NCBI GenBank assembly: GCA_024641555.1
Contig: JAHECV010000015.1
Coordinates: 1-31,038 of the forward strand
Length of the DNA: 31,038 nucleotides
DNA from: Candidatus Planktophila sp.
GTDB taxonomy: Bacteria; Actinomycetota; Actinomycetes; Nanopelagicales; Nanopelagicaceae
Direction: 5' to 3'
The translations under genes and the position numbers were made by a program. The notes below the pieces were generated by a model. It saw only the letters and a list, made by a program, of their open reading frames with translations. It was not told the DNA's origin and ran no database searches. Positions 17,086 to 23,872 of the stretch are shown here, one piece after another. Position 1 is the first letter of the stretch; each line of letters begins with the position of its first letter.

Positions 17086-18168
17086 ATGGCATCTGTTGTA
17101 TTCGAAAACGCAACACGTATCTACCCAGGCACAACCAAACCTGCAGTCGACAAGTTAAACCTCACCGTTAAAGACGGCGAATTCTTGGTTCTTGTTGGCC
17201 CATCAGGTTGCGGTAAGTCAACATCACTTCGTATGTTGGCGGGGCTAGAAGAAATCGACGAAGGTCGCATTCTAATCGGTGATCGTGATGTAACAAACGT
17301 TGCTCCAAAAGATCGCGATATCGCAATGGTTTTCCAGTCATATGCGCTTTACCCACACATGACTGTTGCCGAGAACATGGGATTCGCACTTAAGATCGCT
17401 GGAGTTGCAAAGGAAGAGCGCGATAAGCGCGTTAATGAAGCAGCGAAGTTGCTCGACCTTGAGCCATATCTAGAGCGCAAACCAAAGGCTCTCTCAGGTG
17501 GACAGCGTCAGCGCGTTGCTATGGGCCGTGCGATTGTTCGCGAGCCACAGGTCTTCCTTATGGACGAACCACTTTCAAACCTTGATGCGAAGTTGCGCGT
17601 TGCAACTCGTACCCAAATCGCTGCGCTACAGCGCCGTCTCGGAATCACAACTGTTTACGTAACTCACGACCAGGTTGAAGCTATGACCATGGGTGATCGC
17701 GTTGCAGTTCTTAAAGATGGCCTTCTGCAGCAAGTCGATACACCACGCAATCTCTATGACACACCTGCAAATGCATTCGTAGCTGGCTTTATCGGTTCTC
17801 CTGCAATGAACCTTCTCTCTGCTCCTGTTAGCGGCGGAAAGGCGATGCTTGGAGATCTCGCTGTTGATGTTCCAGCATCTGCTGGCGCATCTGTAACAGT
17901 TGGAATCCGTCCAGAAGGCTTCGCTCCAGCTTCAAAGGGCTTTAACGTAATCGTTGAAGTTGTTGAAGAACTCGGCGCAGATGCATTCGTATACGGAAAG
18001 CCTGCAGATTCATCTGTGAAGTTTGCAAACTCAACTGATGAAGGCGCACAAGTAATTGTTCGCTGGGACCCAAAGAACCCACCAAAGCCAGGCGACACAG
18101 TAACTGTCACTGCAGCAGCGGCATCAGTTCACCTCTTCAGCGCTTCAACTGGAGAACGTCTTAAGTAA
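17086..18168 (+). CDS. ugpC: Carbohydrate ABC transporter ATPase, MsmK/UgpC type
   Basis: This is the nucleotide-binding subunit that drives CUT1-type sugar importers. The 360 residues show Walker [10 protein letters not shown] (38-46), the Q-loop [12 protein letters not shown], the signature LSGGQRQR, Walker [13 protein letters not shown] and the switch His in VTHDQ. A C-terminal regulatory OB-type domain of about 120 residues follows. It stands alone, opposite in strand to the sugar transporter at 20489-23673, which has no ATPase gene. It probably serves that transporter and perhaps others, as MsmX/MsmK do in other bacteria. A strong ribosome site, favoured codons and a strong terminator suggest high expression. 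Confidence 0.95.
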   Translation: MASVVFENATRIYPGTTKPAVDKLNLTVKDGEFLVLVGPSGCGKSTSLRMLAGLEEIDEGRILIGDRDVTNVAPKDRDIAMVFQSYALYPHMTVAENMGFALKIAGVAKEERDKRVNEAAKLLDLEPYLERKPKALSGGQRQRVAMGRAIVREPQVFLMDEPLSNLDAKLRVATRTQIAALQRRLGITTVYVTHDQVEAMTMGDRVAVLKDGLLQQVDTPRNLYDTPANAFVAGFIGSPAMNLLSAPVSGGKAMLGDLAVDVPASAGASVTVGIRPEGFAPASKGFNVIVEVVEELGADAFVYGKPADSSVKFANSTDEGAQVIVRWDPKNPPKPGDTVTVTAAAASVHLFSASTGERLK

Positions 18169-18177
18169 AACCCCTTA

Positions 18178-18219
18178 AATAAATAACCCCCGTCACATAT
18201 GTGGCGGGGGTTATTTATT
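18178..18219. terminator. Bidirectional terminator between ugpC and the enolase-like gene
   Basis: This is an inverted repeat with 21-base arms (18178-18198 and 18199-18219) and a single mismatch, which is a U-G pair in one RNA. The GC core is ACCCCCG/CGGGGGT, flanked by A/T-rich tracts (AATAAATA and TTATTTATT), so each strand has a U-rich tail. It sits between the ugpC stop (18168) and the stop of the convergent gene (18228). Confidence 0.92.
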
Positions 18220-18227
18220 ACCTATCT

Positions 18228-19496
18228 TTAAAGCGCTTTAAAAGGGTGAGCAAATTCTGTTTCTTCGGTTGCCTCTAACTCCAACAACCGGTTCCATTTA
18301 GCGGTGCGCTCTGAACCGTGAGTTGAACCGACTTTAATCTGCTGGGCGCGCCAACCTGTTGCTAAATCTGCCAGCCACGAATCTTCAGTTTCGCCACTTC
18401 GCGCAGAGACAACCGTGGCAAAGTTATTTTCATGGGCATGTTCAAGTACGCGATTAGTAGATGTAAGTAGCCCGTTTTGATTGGCCTTAATCAAAATTGC
18501 GTTGGCGCTCTTTTCGAGTATGCCACGTTCTAAACGGTGCAAATTTGTTGTAAAGAGATCATCGCCCAGAATTTGCAGATGCTGCGGTGCGCTAGCTGCA
18601 AAGGCAGACCAAGACTCCCAATCATCTTCGGCAAAAGGATCTTCAATTGATGAGATCGGGTAAGTGGTGACTAGAGCGAGCATCTCTTCGACAAATTGTT
18701 CAGGTGAATAAATCTGACCAGCAGTGGTAAGTGAGTACTTGTTATCTGTAAAGAATTGGGTGGATGCAATATCTAGGGCGAGCGAAACGTTTCCAGAGAG
18801 ACCAAGTTCTTCGATCTGCGCCAATACAAATTCGCAGGCATCATCCGTAGTGGGAAATGAGAGGCCGAGGCCACCCTCATCGGCAACGAGATGCGTTACT
18901 CCATGATCCTTTCCATCACGCGCTGCGCGTTCGCGAATCGCAACGATCCAAGAAAGCGCTTCGGCAAAGTTCTTTGCTGCGTGTGGAACAACAAGTACAT
19001 CTTGAATATCTAGGCTGCGATTGGCATGGGCTCCCCCAGATAAAATATTTACCATCGGCATCGGTAGTAAGAGCGCGCCCTCGGGTTGGAAAAATCTCGC
19101 AAGCGATTTACCCGTTGCGTGCGCTGCCGCTTTGGCAACAGCTAGCGATGTAGCCAAAGTTGCATTGGCGCCAATCTTTTGATGCCCTGGAGTTGGGTCA
19201 ATCTCAACCAGCAAGCCATCAATGGCTGCCAAGTTAAGGCTATGCCCCAACAACTTTGGCGCAATTTTCTTATTTATATTTTCTACCGCTTGATAAACCG
19301 AGAGTCCGCCAAAGAATTTTTCAGCACGATCTGATCCGACATCACGCAGCTCATGTGCTTCATGCGCTCCAGTTGATGCTCCTGATGGAACTCGCGCTGT
19401 GTGAAGAGATCCATCGCTCAAAGTTAGAGTTACCGCAACGGTTGGTCGACCACGCGAATCCAAAACCTGGTAGCCCAAAACTTTCTTTATATTCAT
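18228..19496 (-). CDS. eno: Enolase-family protein with altered active site (enolase paralogue)
   Basis: The 422-residue protein covers the whole enolase fold: YQVLDSRGRPTVAVTL, VPSGASTGAHEA, GGAHANRSLDIQD, VADEGGLGLSF, SIEDPFAEDDWESW, LGDDLFTTN, ILIKANQNG, SARSGETED, and KVGSTHGSERTAKWNRLLELE. The Mg2+ ligands and the catalytic lysines are kept. Two active-site positions differ from glycolytic enolase. Asp166 stands where Glu is expected (DIQEFM, yeast Glu168), and Ala365 where His is expected (SHRSGE, yeast His373). SHGS/IEDG-type loop residues also vary. It may dehydrate a different phosphorylated acid, or be a relaxed enolase. The frame extends to 19532, but the ATG at 19496, one base after the kinase stop and behind AAAGGTG, is the natural start. 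It is the last gene behind a sugar transporter and kinase. Confidence 0.85.
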   Translation of the reverse strand: MNIKKVLGYQVLDSRGRPTVAVTLTLSDGSLHTARVPSGASTGAHEAHELRDVGSDRAEKFFGGLSVYQAVENINKKIAPKLLGHSLNLAAIDGLLVEIDPTPGHQKIGANATLATSLAVAKAAAHATGKSLARFFQPEGALLLPMPMVNILSGGAHANRSLDIQDVLVVPHAAKNFAEALSWIVAIRERAARDGKDHGVTHLVADEGGLGLSFPTTDDACEFVLAQIEELGLSGNVSLALDIASTQFFTDNKYSLTTAGQIYSPEQFVEEMLALVTTYPISSIEDPFAEDDWESWSAFAASAPQHLQILGDDLFTTNLHRLERGILEKSANAILIKANQNGLLTSTNRVLEHAHENNFATVVSARSGETEDSWLADLATGWRAQQIKVGSTHGSERTAKWNRLLELEATEETEFAHPFKAL

Positions 19497-19497
19497 C

Positions 19498-20475
19498 TCA
19501 TACACCTTTTGCTTGATCAAATAGTTCGGCAAAGCTCCTGCTTGAGCCTAACAGGGCAGACTTAGTTAAATTCATTAAGCATTCGGCTTGCTCCGGCGAA
19601 AGGTAATTTACGGGTGATACCCCTTCAACTCTGGCTAAGGCAATTAGGGCGGTGTGCTTGGAAAGGTTTGCAGAGATAACAAGTCGAGTTGTCTGGCTGT
19701 ATTTGTTAAAGAACTCTGTAGCGGTTTGTACAAGCAACTCTTTACTTTCTTGTTTATCTGTAGCAATAATTTTGCAAAGTAAGTGTGCGGACAGGAATGC
19801 TAAATCAAAGACCGGATTGCCAGTGTGGGCTACTTCAAAATCTAGAACAACTGGGCTGTGATCAGTTGTGGCCATGATGTTCTTGGGCGAGAAATCACCA
19901 TGCACTAAAGCAATTTTCTCAGTAGTGATCTCATCGATTAACTCGTTGATTGAGTCTTGCAGATTTATATTCTTACTAGCAACGGCGCGATAGAAAGGGC
20001 TAACACGTAATTGTTCAAAGAGTTCTCCCTCTAAGAATTTGAGTTTGATTGCAGCATCAACTGCGGTCGCGTTATGCCATTTAGCAAGCACTTCTCCGAG
20101 CTTGGCACCCATCTCGGGGTGGATCCGCCCTTCCAACATATCGCTCTTCCAGTTGGTGCAACTGCGCGGAAGTCGTGACATGGTCAGGGTAAATGCTTCT
20201 GGATCGCAATCAATTAACTGCGGCACGTTATCTGGCGTTATCGCGTGATAGACCTGCATTGCATCTGCTTCAACAATTGCGCGGCGTTGATCGGCCACCC
20301 ATTTCGCCTTGGTCTTTAACTCTGGCAAGGCTTGTTTAACGACGAGATCTATTTCGGAGTTTGAAACCGCCAGCACAACGCAGGAAACGCCACCTGTGAG
20401 AACTTCCACGGTGGCGTTACCTGTCAATAAATTGCGCTCAGTTAGGTATGGGATTACCGAACTTTCATCGAGCAC
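19498..20475 (-). CDS. APH-fold small-molecule kinase of unknown substrate
   Basis: The 325-residue protein belongs to the aminoglycoside phosphotransferase/choline kinase-like fold. It has VVKQALPELK (nucleotide-binding lysine region), TMSRLPRSCTNWKSDMLEG, the catalytic loop LVHGDFSPKNIM (His192, Asp194) and the metal loop VVLDFEVAHTGNPVFDLAFLSAHLL (Asp212). HGDFSPKN and DFEVAHxGxPxFDLAF are typical of a metabolic branch of the fold rather than of antibiotic resistance enzymes. The start is GTG at 20475, 13 bases after the permease stop. It lies between a sugar importer and an enolase-like gene, so phosphorylation of an imported sugar, polyol or sugar acid is a fair guess; the substrate cannot be read from the sequence. 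Confidence 0.82.
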   Translation of the reverse strand: MLDESSVIPYLTERNLLTGNATVEVLTGGVSCVVLAVSNSEIDLVVKQALPELKTKAKWVADQRRAIVEADAMQVYHAITPDNVPQLIDCDPEAFTLTMSRLPRSCTNWKSDMLEGRIHPEMGAKLGEVLAKWHNATAVDAAIKLKFLEGELFEQLRVSPFYRAVASKNINLQDSINELIDEITTEKIALVHGDFSPKNIMATTDHSPVVLDFEVAHTGNPVFDLAFLSAHLLCKIIATDKQESKELLVQTATEFFNKYSQTTRLVISANLSKHTALIALARVEGVSPVNYLSPEQAECLMNLTKSALLGSSRSFAELFDQAKGV

Positions 20476-20488
20476 GAGATTTTGTTAC

Positions 20489-21382
20489 TTAACCCTTTAA
20501 CGATCCTGACAAGAGGCCACGCAAGAAGTAACGTCCTAAGAATAGGTAGACGAGCAACGTTGGGATCGAAACGATCAACGATGCGGTCATGTTATTTCCG
20601 TAGTAAACCTGGTTGCCAGAACCGGTGATGAAGTTAAGCGCTGTCGTTGCAACAGATAACTTAGGTGAACCACCGGTTAAGAAGATCGCAAATAGGAAGT
20701 CGTTCCAGGCAGATGTGAACTGCCAGATAAGAACAACCACGAAGCCTGGAATTGAGAGCGGCAAGAAGATAGTGCGGAAGATACGAACCATTCCGGCGCC
20801 ATCAACGCGCGCTGCTTCAATTAACTCGTTAGGAATTGCAGCGTAGTAATTGCGGAAGATCAAGGTACAGATTGGAATACCGTATATAACGTGGGCAAAT
20901 ACCAATACATAAATTGATCCACCAATTCCAGCCCAAGCATTGAACTTGGTCAAAGGAATCATGATCGCTTGGTACGGAATGAACATACCAAAGAGGAAAG
21001 TTGTAAAGATAAAAGTAGATCCCTTAAAGCGCCACTTGGCGAATACGAATCCGTTAATTGACCCGATTATCGCTGAGATAACAGATGACTGCACCACAAA
21101 GAAAAGTGTGCGCAGCATCGGCTCTTTTAGAATATCCCAAGTTGGGCCCCACGCGCTGAAATCTAATTTCTTCGGAGGCAAAAAGGCCGCAGATTGAGAT
21201 ACGCCAGTGATTCCTTTAACGGAGTTGATCACCATGATGTAAATCGGAAGAGCGGCAATTACGAAGAGAATCGATAGCGCGATATAACGGAATACCAGCC
21301 AGAACTGACCTTTACCGTCGAGCTTTTTCTTATTGCGAATATCGATTTTACGTTCAACGCGAGATGCGAGATCTGAACTCAT
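20489..21382 (-). CDS. Sugar ABC transporter permease, CUT1 MalG/GtsC type
   Basis: This is an inner-membrane subunit of 297 residues with about six hydrophobic segments. The ATPase-contact EAA loop (IEAARVDGAGMVRIFRTIFLPL) lies at about residues 188-208. The N-terminus is cytoplasmic and basic (RVERKIDIRNKKKLDGKG) and the C-terminus is short (RYFLRGLLSGSLKG). It pairs with the MalF-type permease whose stop it overlaps by four bases. Together with the binding protein at 22408-23673 it resembles glucose/mannose importers of the GtsABC kind. Confidence 0.92.
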   Translation of the reverse strand: MSSDLASRVERKIDIRNKKKLDGKGQFWLVFRYIALSILFVIAALPIYIMVINSVKGITGVSQSAAFLPPKKLDFSAWGPTWDILKEPMLRTLFFVVQSSVISAIIGSINGFVFAKWRFKGSTFIFTTFLFGMFIPYQAIMIPLTKFNAWAGIGGSIYVLVFAHVIYGIPICTLIFRNYYAAIPNELIEAARVDGAGMVRIFRTIFLPLSIPGFVVVLIWQFTSAWNDFLFAIFLTGGSPKLSVATTALNFITGSGNQVYYGNNMTASLIVSIPTLLVYLFLGRYFLRGLLSGSLKG

Positions 21383-22284
21383 TTGTTCGCCTCCTCAGTC
21401 TTGTTGACATAGATTAGATATGGAATAACTGCTACCGCGATCATCAAGAGAATCAAGATCGCGATCGCCGCGCCCTTGGCGTAATTCTGGAAGTCGAAGA
21501 TAACTTGCCACATGTAGATAGCTAAAACCTTGGTGACATAGCTCTTACTTGCGATACCGAAGATTAAATCGAAGACCTTCATGGAGATATGTCCCAAAAT
21601 AATCAAAACGGTAAGGAATGTTGGAGAAAGTTGTGGGAACAAGATATGGCGATAGATCTTGAATTCCGTTGCGCCATCGACTCGAGCGGCTTCACGAAGA
21701 TCATCAGGGATGCCGCGGAAGCCTGCTAAGAAGAGCGCCATGACATAACCAGACATCTGCCAAATTGCAGGCAACGCCATTGCATACATGGTGCCAGCCT
21801 CTGATGTGTACCAGTCATTCTGCAGGAATCCGAGGTGCGCCTTTATGAGCAACATATTTAGACCAGTTGCATTTTCATCGCGCGCTGAATCCATCAACCA
21901 ACGCCAGGAAGTACCCATTGCGATAAATGAGATCGCCATTGGGTAGAGGTAAGTTGAACGGAAGAATCCTTCGCCCTTAATTCCCTTTTCGAGCAGGAGC
22001 GACATAATCAAACCGGAGAGCAAGCATCCGATCATAAATACGCCAGTAAATTTGAGGAGGTTTCCGAGTGCGTGTGTAAATTCTGGATCTTGCCAAAGTT
22101 CGCGGTAATTAGTTAGACCAACGAATTGAATATCTGTGGCCCATGCATTGGTGCGGTTCTGCAGAGATTCGCGAACGGTGTAACCAATCATTCCGTATAC
22201 GAATACCGCCATCGCAAGAATTGATGGGAGTACGAAAAAGAATCCGCCCCAAGGGCTATGGACTCGATTTTTCTTTACTTTCAC
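21379..22284 (-). CDS. Sugar ABC transporter permease, CUT1 MalF/GtsB type
   Basis: The 301-residue membrane protein has the MalF-type start SPWGGFFFVLPSILAMAVFVYGMIGYTVRESL and several hydrophobic segments. Its EAA loop is LREAARVDGATEFKIYRHILFPQL at about residue 200. It forms the import channel with the MalG-type subunit and needs an ATPase supplied from elsewhere, probably UgpC. The start is GTG at 22284 with GAGAGG about 13 bases upstream. A 123-base gap with strong inverted repeats separates it from the binding-protein gene. Confidence 0.92.
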   Translation of the reverse strand: MKVKKNRVHSPWGGFFFVLPSILAMAVFVYGMIGYTVRESLQNRTNAWATDIQFVGLTNYRELWQDPEFTHALGNLLKFTGVFMIGCLLSGLIMSLLLEKGIKGEGFFRSTYLYPMAISFIAMGTSWRWLMDSARDENATGLNMLLIKAHLGFLQNDWYTSEAGTMYAMALPAIWQMSGYVMALFLAGFRGIPDDLREAARVDGATEFKIYRHILFPQLSPTFLTVLIILGHISMKVFDLIFGIASKSYVTKVLAIYMWQVIFDFQNYAKGAAIAILILLMIAVAVIPYLIYVNKTEEANK

Positions 22285-22321
22285 TTATTTCACGCCTCTC
22301 AAAATTATCTAAAAGTCAGAA

Positions 22322-22354
22322 GTTCTGGCGGAGCCTTTTCGGCCCCGCCAGAAC
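22322..22354 (-). promoter_or_regulatory. GC-rich hairpin between binding-protein and permease genes
   Basis: GTTCTGGCGG (22322-22331) and CCGCCAGAAC (22345-22354) are perfect 10-base inverted arms. Inside them are GCC/GGC pairs after one mismatch, around a five-base loop. Similar intercistronic hairpins protect binding-protein mRNA from decay or partly stop transcription in other ABC operons, so that the binding protein outnumbers the permeases. The tail is not strongly U-rich on the minus strand, so full termination is less likely. Confidence 0.7.
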
Positions 22355-22390
22355 CATCTGAACTACTTTCTTTTCTACAAACTAGAAAGA

Positions 22391-22412
22391 GTTAATTAGT
22401 TAACTAATTAAC
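22391..22412. repeat. Perfect 22-base AT-rich palindrome over the binding-protein stop codon
   Basis: The left half GTTAATTAGTT is followed directly by its exact reverse complement AACTAATTAAC. The stop codon of the binding-protein gene (22408-22410, minus strand) lies inside it. It could be a protein-binding site or, in RNA, a hairpin upstream of the GC-rich one. Confidence 0.85.
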
Positions 22413-23673
22413 CGTTCTTGTTAGCGGTGTAAGCAGCAACGAGAGCCTTAGCGAATCCCTTTGCATCCTTTGCGCCACCTGTGTAGAAGCGACCAACTGC
22501 AGCGTCGTATGCAGCCATACCAGCGTTACCGTAGTTAACACCGTGGACTGTTGAACCGACTAGGCGATCAACCTTCCATGACTTCATTGCTGCCTGTAGG
22601 TAGCTGTCGTAGAGCTTAGGATTTGAATCCTTACGCACTGCGATAGAACCCTTCTTAGGGTTGAAGGCATCTTGTCCAGCCAAAGATCCGCAGACCTTCA
22701 ACCAGGCGATACCTGCATCGCGGTTTACAGCGCCCTTAGGCAATGTAAATGAGTCTGAGAGCCACTGGTAAACACCCTTGGTTCCTGGACCTGGAGCCCA
22801 TGTGTAGTCAACGCCTAGCTTTAGGCCTTCTGACTGCCACTGTGATGAAGCCCAGTCACCCATGATGAAGAATCCGGCCTTGCCTGTTGTTACAAGCTTG
22901 CCAGCATCTGGCCAGTCAAGTGACTTGCTTGAGTTTCCGTAAGCAAGAATCTTTCCTAGGTATGTGATTGCCTTAGCAACTTCTGGACCATCCCACTTTG
23001 TCTTTCCGTTCCATAGACCATTGAACTTATCTGGTCCCATTGAAGCAAGAAGTACGTAGTCGAATAGGTGAGCGATCGCCCAGTCTCCGTTACCAGCAAG
23101 TGCAATTCCGTCGATTCCGACCTTCTTGAACTTAGCCATGTCAGCAAGCATTGCATCGAGTGACTCTGGAGCCTTAGTGATTCCAGCCTTCTTTGCAGCT
23201 GCTGGGTTCCACCATAGAACGTTTGCACGGTGGATATTTACAGGAACTGAGTAAATCTTTCCGTTTGTTGTAAGTGTCTTAATCAAATCTGCTGGGAATA
23301 CTTTGTCCCAACCTTCTGCTTTGTAAAGTGATGAAAGGTCTTCAACCTGTCCAGCCTTTACGTAAGATGAAAGTTCTGCGCCAGCGTGTGCCTGGAATGT
23401 GTCAGGTGGATTGCCAGCTTGCATACGTGATACAAGAACACCCTTTGCGTTTACGCCAGCTGCACCAGCAACTGTTGCGTTAACGAATGGTGTGTTTGGG
23501 TTTAGACGGTTGAACTCAGTAGTCATTCCTGCAAGACCTGCAGCTTCTCCGCCTGATGCCCACCAGGTGAAGATTTCGAGTTGCTTATCAGTTGCAGCAG
23601 ATGATGCTGGAGCTGTTGTCACAACAAGTGCAAGTGCAGCGAATACTGCTGCTACTTTGGACTTCTTTAGCAT
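22408..23673 (-). CDS. Sugar-binding protein of a CUT1 ABC transporter (glucose/mannose-like)
   Basis: The 421-residue extracellular protein starts with a signal peptide (MLKKSKVAAVFAALALVVTTAPASSA, cleavage probably before ATD). The mature part opens LEIFTWWASGGEAAGLAGM, then VAGAAGVNAKGVLVSRMQAGNPPDTFQAHAGAEL and YSVPVNIHRANVLWWNP. This pattern is like the glucose/mannose binding proteins of the GtsA type (family 1 solute-binding). No cysteine follows the signal peptide, so no lipid anchor is predicted, which is unusual for an importer of a monoderm bacterium. An AAAGG ribosome site precedes the ATG. The codon choice looks like that of a highly expressed gene. The exact sugar is inference. 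Confidence 0.92.
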   Translation of the reverse strand: MLKKSKVAAVFAALALVVTTAPASSAATDKQLEIFTWWASGGEAAGLAGMTTEFNRLNPNTPFVNATVAGAAGVNAKGVLVSRMQAGNPPDTFQAHAGAELSSYVKAGQVEDLSSLYKAEGWDKVFPADLIKTLTTNGKIYSVPVNIHRANVLWWNPAAAKKAGITKAPESLDAMLADMAKFKKVGIDGIALAGNGDWAIAHLFDYVLLASMGPDKFNGLWNGKTKWDGPEVAKAITYLGKILAYGNSSKSLDWPDAGKLVTTGKAGFFIMGDWASSQWQSEGLKLGVDYTWAPGPGTKGVYQWLSDSFTLPKGAVNRDAGIAWLKVCGSLAGQDAFNPKKGSIAVRKDSNPKLYDSYLQAAMKSWKVDRLVGSTVHGVNYGNAGMAAYDAAVGRFYTGGAKDAKGFAKALVAAYTANKNG

Positions 23674-23842
23674 GTAACGCCTTTCTCGATGTAGAGGGAT
23701 TTCCTACTACGGGATATGTATCACCTTGGATTTATGGGGACCAAGGGTTTACATAGCGCCATCTTTCTTTGGGCGCGCGAGAGAGTCAACCTACTTTGCC
23801 CCTTTGGCGATAACGATTCGGTTACGAAGGCAGGGGCGAAAC
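23674..23842 (-). promoter_or_regulatory. Upstream control region of the sugar-uptake operon, with inverted repeat CCTTGG-N11-CCAAGG
   Basis: This is part of the longest intergenic gap in the window (199 bases). A perfect inverted repeat, CCTTGG (23724-23729) and CCAAGG (23741-23746) with an 11-base spacer, lies about 50-70 bases before the binding-protein ATG and is a candidate operator. A TTGACT box (minus strand, 23789-23784) could be a -35, but no convincing -10 lies at the right distance, so the transcription start is open. No gene or RNA was recognised. Confidence 0.45.
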
Positions 23843-23855
23843 GGCCCTTAGGGCC
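23843..23855 (-). terminator. Weak hairpin after araA
   Basis: GGCCC (23843-23847), a three-base loop and GGGCC (23851-23855) form a short GC-rich hairpin 18 bases beyond the araA stop. On the minus strand only GTTT follows, so termination would be weak. The longer T run lies on the plus-strand side. Confidence 0.4.
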
Positions 23856-23872
23856 AGCTTTTTAGATGTAAA

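Noticed and set aside
19497..19532. Longer start for the enolase-like gene
   Set aside because: The extra 12 residues overlap the kinase gene and are not part of the enolase fold; the ATG at 19496 has a ribosome site and starts the family sequence.
19498..20475. APH-fold kinase as an antibiotic-resistance gene
   Set aside because: The motif pattern and the position in a sugar-uptake operon point to metabolism; no mobile element or resistance context is present.
23674..23872. Hidden small gene, tRNA or riboswitch in the longest gap
   Set aside because: No tRNA cloverleaf, known riboswitch pattern or plausible short gene with a ribosome site was found by eye on either strand.
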